Source of the DNA: an uncultured Collinsella sp.
Lineage (GTDB): Bacteria; Actinomycetota; Coriobacteriia; Coriobacteriales; Coriobacteriaceae
Length of the DNA: 6,060 nucleotides
Direction of reading: 5' to 3'
Assembly: GCA_934630385.1 (NCBI GenBank)
Contig: CAKTWE010000099.1
Span: 1-6,060, forward strand
This document shows positions 4,611 to 6,060 of this stretch, one piece after another. Both the position numbers and the translations under genes were made by a program. Under the pieces are notes generated by a model. The model had not been told where the DNA came from. It worked only from the letters and a program-made list of their open reading frames with translations, and did not search any database. Position 1 is the stretch's first letter; each line of letters starts with the position of its first letter.

Positions 4611-6005
4611 ATGTGCAATGTTTCGCTCAACGGTACGCAGCCGACCGATGCCTCCATCCGTGTCCTGCGTGCGCTCGAGGTGGCCGGCCTTGAGGCTTGG
4701 TACGTAGGCGGTTGGGTACGTGATGCCCTGATGGGGCGTCCCAGCCACGATGTGGACATGTGTTGCAGCGGCCTATGGCAGGAGTCAAAAGCGGCGCTCG
4801 AGGCAGCGGATATCGCCGTGGTTGAATCAGGCATTAAATTCGGTGGCATTACGGCTATTTGCGACGGCGAGCGCATTGAGGTCACCACCTACCGCCTGGA
4901 CGGCTTCTATACCGACGGTCGTCATCCCCAGAGTGTGGAGCGCGCCGCTTCGCTTGAGGACGATCTGGCGCGCCGCGATTTTACCGTCAATGCCATGGCG
5001 TGGCATCCCGAACGCGGCCTTGTCGATCGCTACGACGGTCAGGGCGATCTGGACCGCAAGCTGATTCGTGCCGTCGGTGATCCCAAGCGCCGTTTTAATG
5101 AGGACGCCCTGCGCATGCTGCGTGCGGTGCGCTTTGCCTGCCGCCTGGACTTTATGATTGAACCCGCGACCAAACAGGCTCTGGCCGAATGTGCGCCGTT
5201 GCTCGATGCCGTGGCGCGCGAGCGTGTGGGCATTGAGCTTGAGGGTATCCTTTCGACCGGCCACGGGGGAGACGCCATGCTGCGCTACCCCGAGCTTATC
5301 TGCGCCGCCGTGCCCGATTTGGCAGCGGGTCGCGGGTTTGATCAGTGCAGTGTCTATCATGCGTTTAACGTCTACGAGCACATCGCGCGCGTGCTGACGG
5401 TGGCAGGGGAACTGGCGCTGTGCGACGGCATCGCGCCCTCGTCGAGCCTTATGTGGGCGGCGTTTTTGCACGACGTTTCCAAGCCCGAGTGCTTTACGGT
5501 CGATCACGCCGGCAGCGGGCACTTCTACGGTCATCCCGAGCTCGGCGCCAAGAAGGCGCGCGCCATCATGGATCGCCTGGCGCTCTCGCACGATTTGGTG
5601 CGCGATGTGTGCCTGCTGATCAAATACCACGACAAGCCGCTGCGTCCCGAGCGATCCTGCCTGCTCAATATGATGCGCGCGCTTTCGGGCGAAGGTGTCG
5701 ATACTCCGCGTCTGATGGACGAGCTCATGGACCTTAAGCGTGCCGATACGCTTGGCAAGGCGCCCTCGTGCTTCTATTACGTCGAGACGATTGAGGAGAT
5801 GCGTTCGCTCGCCCACGAACTTCTTGAGGCGGGGGAGCCCTATACGCTCAAGATGCTTGCCATCAACGGCGGCGACCTGATTCGTGCCGGTGTTCAGCCA
5901 GGGCCCGAGCTGGGTCAGCTGCTGAACGCTGCCCTCGATGCCGTTATCGTGAATAACGTTCCCAATGATCGTGAAGCCCTCCTGGCCCACCTGAACCTGA
6001 GATAA
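4611..6005 (+). CDS. cca: CCA-adding tRNA nucleotidyltransferase with HD domain
   Basis: Class II CCA-adding enzyme that builds or repairs the 3' CCA end of tRNAs from CTP and ATP without a template, in the cytosol. The product is 464 residues, in the range for bacterial forms carrying an HD domain. The N-terminal nucleotidyltransferase head shows YVGGWVRDALMGR followed by the catalytic metal ligands Asp47 and Asp49 (DVD). Further on are RRDFTVNAMA (121-130) and the nucleotide-selecting EDALR at 164-168 (Glu164, Asp165, Arg168). The central part resembles the neck/body region, and an HD domain contains FLHDVSK (His287-Asp288), HFYGHPELG and KYHDKP, suggesting a metal-dependent phosphohydrolase activity in addition to CCA addition. 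AGGAGG at 4597-4602, eight bases before the ATG, fixes the start. It stands alone behind a terminator and probably has its own promoter. No odd residues or breaks are visible, and no terminator is seen in the 55 bases after it. Confidence 0.93.
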   Translation: MCNVSLNGTQPTDASIRVLRALEVAGLEAWYVGGWVRDALMGRPSHDVDMCCSGLWQESKAALEAADIAVVESGIKFGGITAICDGERIEVTTYRLDGFYTDGRHPQSVERAASLEDDLARRDFTVNAMAWHPERGLVDRYDGQGDLDRKLIRAVGDPKRRFNEDALRMLRAVRFACRLDFMIEPATKQALAECAPLLDAVARERVGIELEGILSTGHGGDAMLRYPELICAAVPDLAAGRGFDQCSVYHAFNVYEHIARVLTVAGELALCDGIAPSSSLMWAAFLHDVSKPECFTVDHAGSGHFYGHPELGAKKARAIMDRLALSHDLVRDVCLLIKYHDKPLRPERSCLLNMMRALSGEGVDTPRLMDELMDLKRADTLGKAPSCFYYVETIEEMRSLAHELLEAGEPYTLKMLAINGGDLIRAGVQPGPELGQLLNAALDAVIVNNVPNDREALLAHLNLR

Positions 6006-6060
6006 CCTTCTAGGGACGGGGCTTGTTTAGCTACCCAACTGACCTGCGCTTTCCATAACC

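Noticed and set aside
4827..5990. 387-codon open frame antisense to cca
   Set aside because: It lies fully inside a well-supported gene on the other strand, with no motif or plausible start signal.
6006..6060. Tail after cca, checked for a terminator or next gene start
   Set aside because: No hairpin with T-run, no RBS and no open frame can be supported in these 55 bases.

Overview
This window looks chromosomal and comes from a GC-rich bacterium, most likely a Coriobacteriia actinobacterium of the Collinsella or Olsenella type. That placement is an inference. It rests on the strong G/C preference at third codon positions, purine-rich Shine-Dalgarno sites (AGGAG, AGGAGG), the low-GC regulatory gaps, and my recollection of protein style in that group. 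I see no mobile element, CRISPR array, rRNA or tRNA. All five genes are on the + strand and all are complete.

Layout: positions 1-221 hold no supportable gene but contain the ptsH leader, with a candidate -10 element and inverted repeats, one of which includes the ribosome binding site. ptsH (HPr, 222-485) is followed by an attenuator-like hairpin with a short T-run, then ptsI (enzyme I, 613-2322). After a gap with a strong GC hairpin but no T-run comes a PfkB-family sugar-phosphate kinase (2397-3329), closed by a textbook terminator (3357-3391). A second, paralogous PfkB kinase (3514-4446) has its own perfect TATAAT element and its own terminator (4480-4513). Last is a class II CCA-adding tRNA nucleotidyltransferase with an HD domain (4611-6005), apparently a separate transcription unit. 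The final 55 bases show nothing recognisable.

How the genes work together: enzyme I takes phosphate from PEP and passes it to HPr, which supplies sugar-specific EII permeases (none is in this window). The two PfkB kinases belong to the 1-phosphofructokinase/tagatose-6-phosphate kinase group. They would convert a PTS-imported sugar phosphate to a bisphosphate that enters glycolysis. One kinase is tied to the ptsHI operon and the other is independently transcribed. CCA addition is an unrelated housekeeping function.

The points most worth a second look are the duplicated kinases with shared unusual active-site motifs (NGKG and CAGD), the Asn-to-Asp change at a substrate-contact position in the ptsHI-linked copy only, and the RNA-level control suggested around ptsH and ptsI. 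I did not find a convincing wholly new system; this is a well-ordered core-metabolism region with some unusual details.
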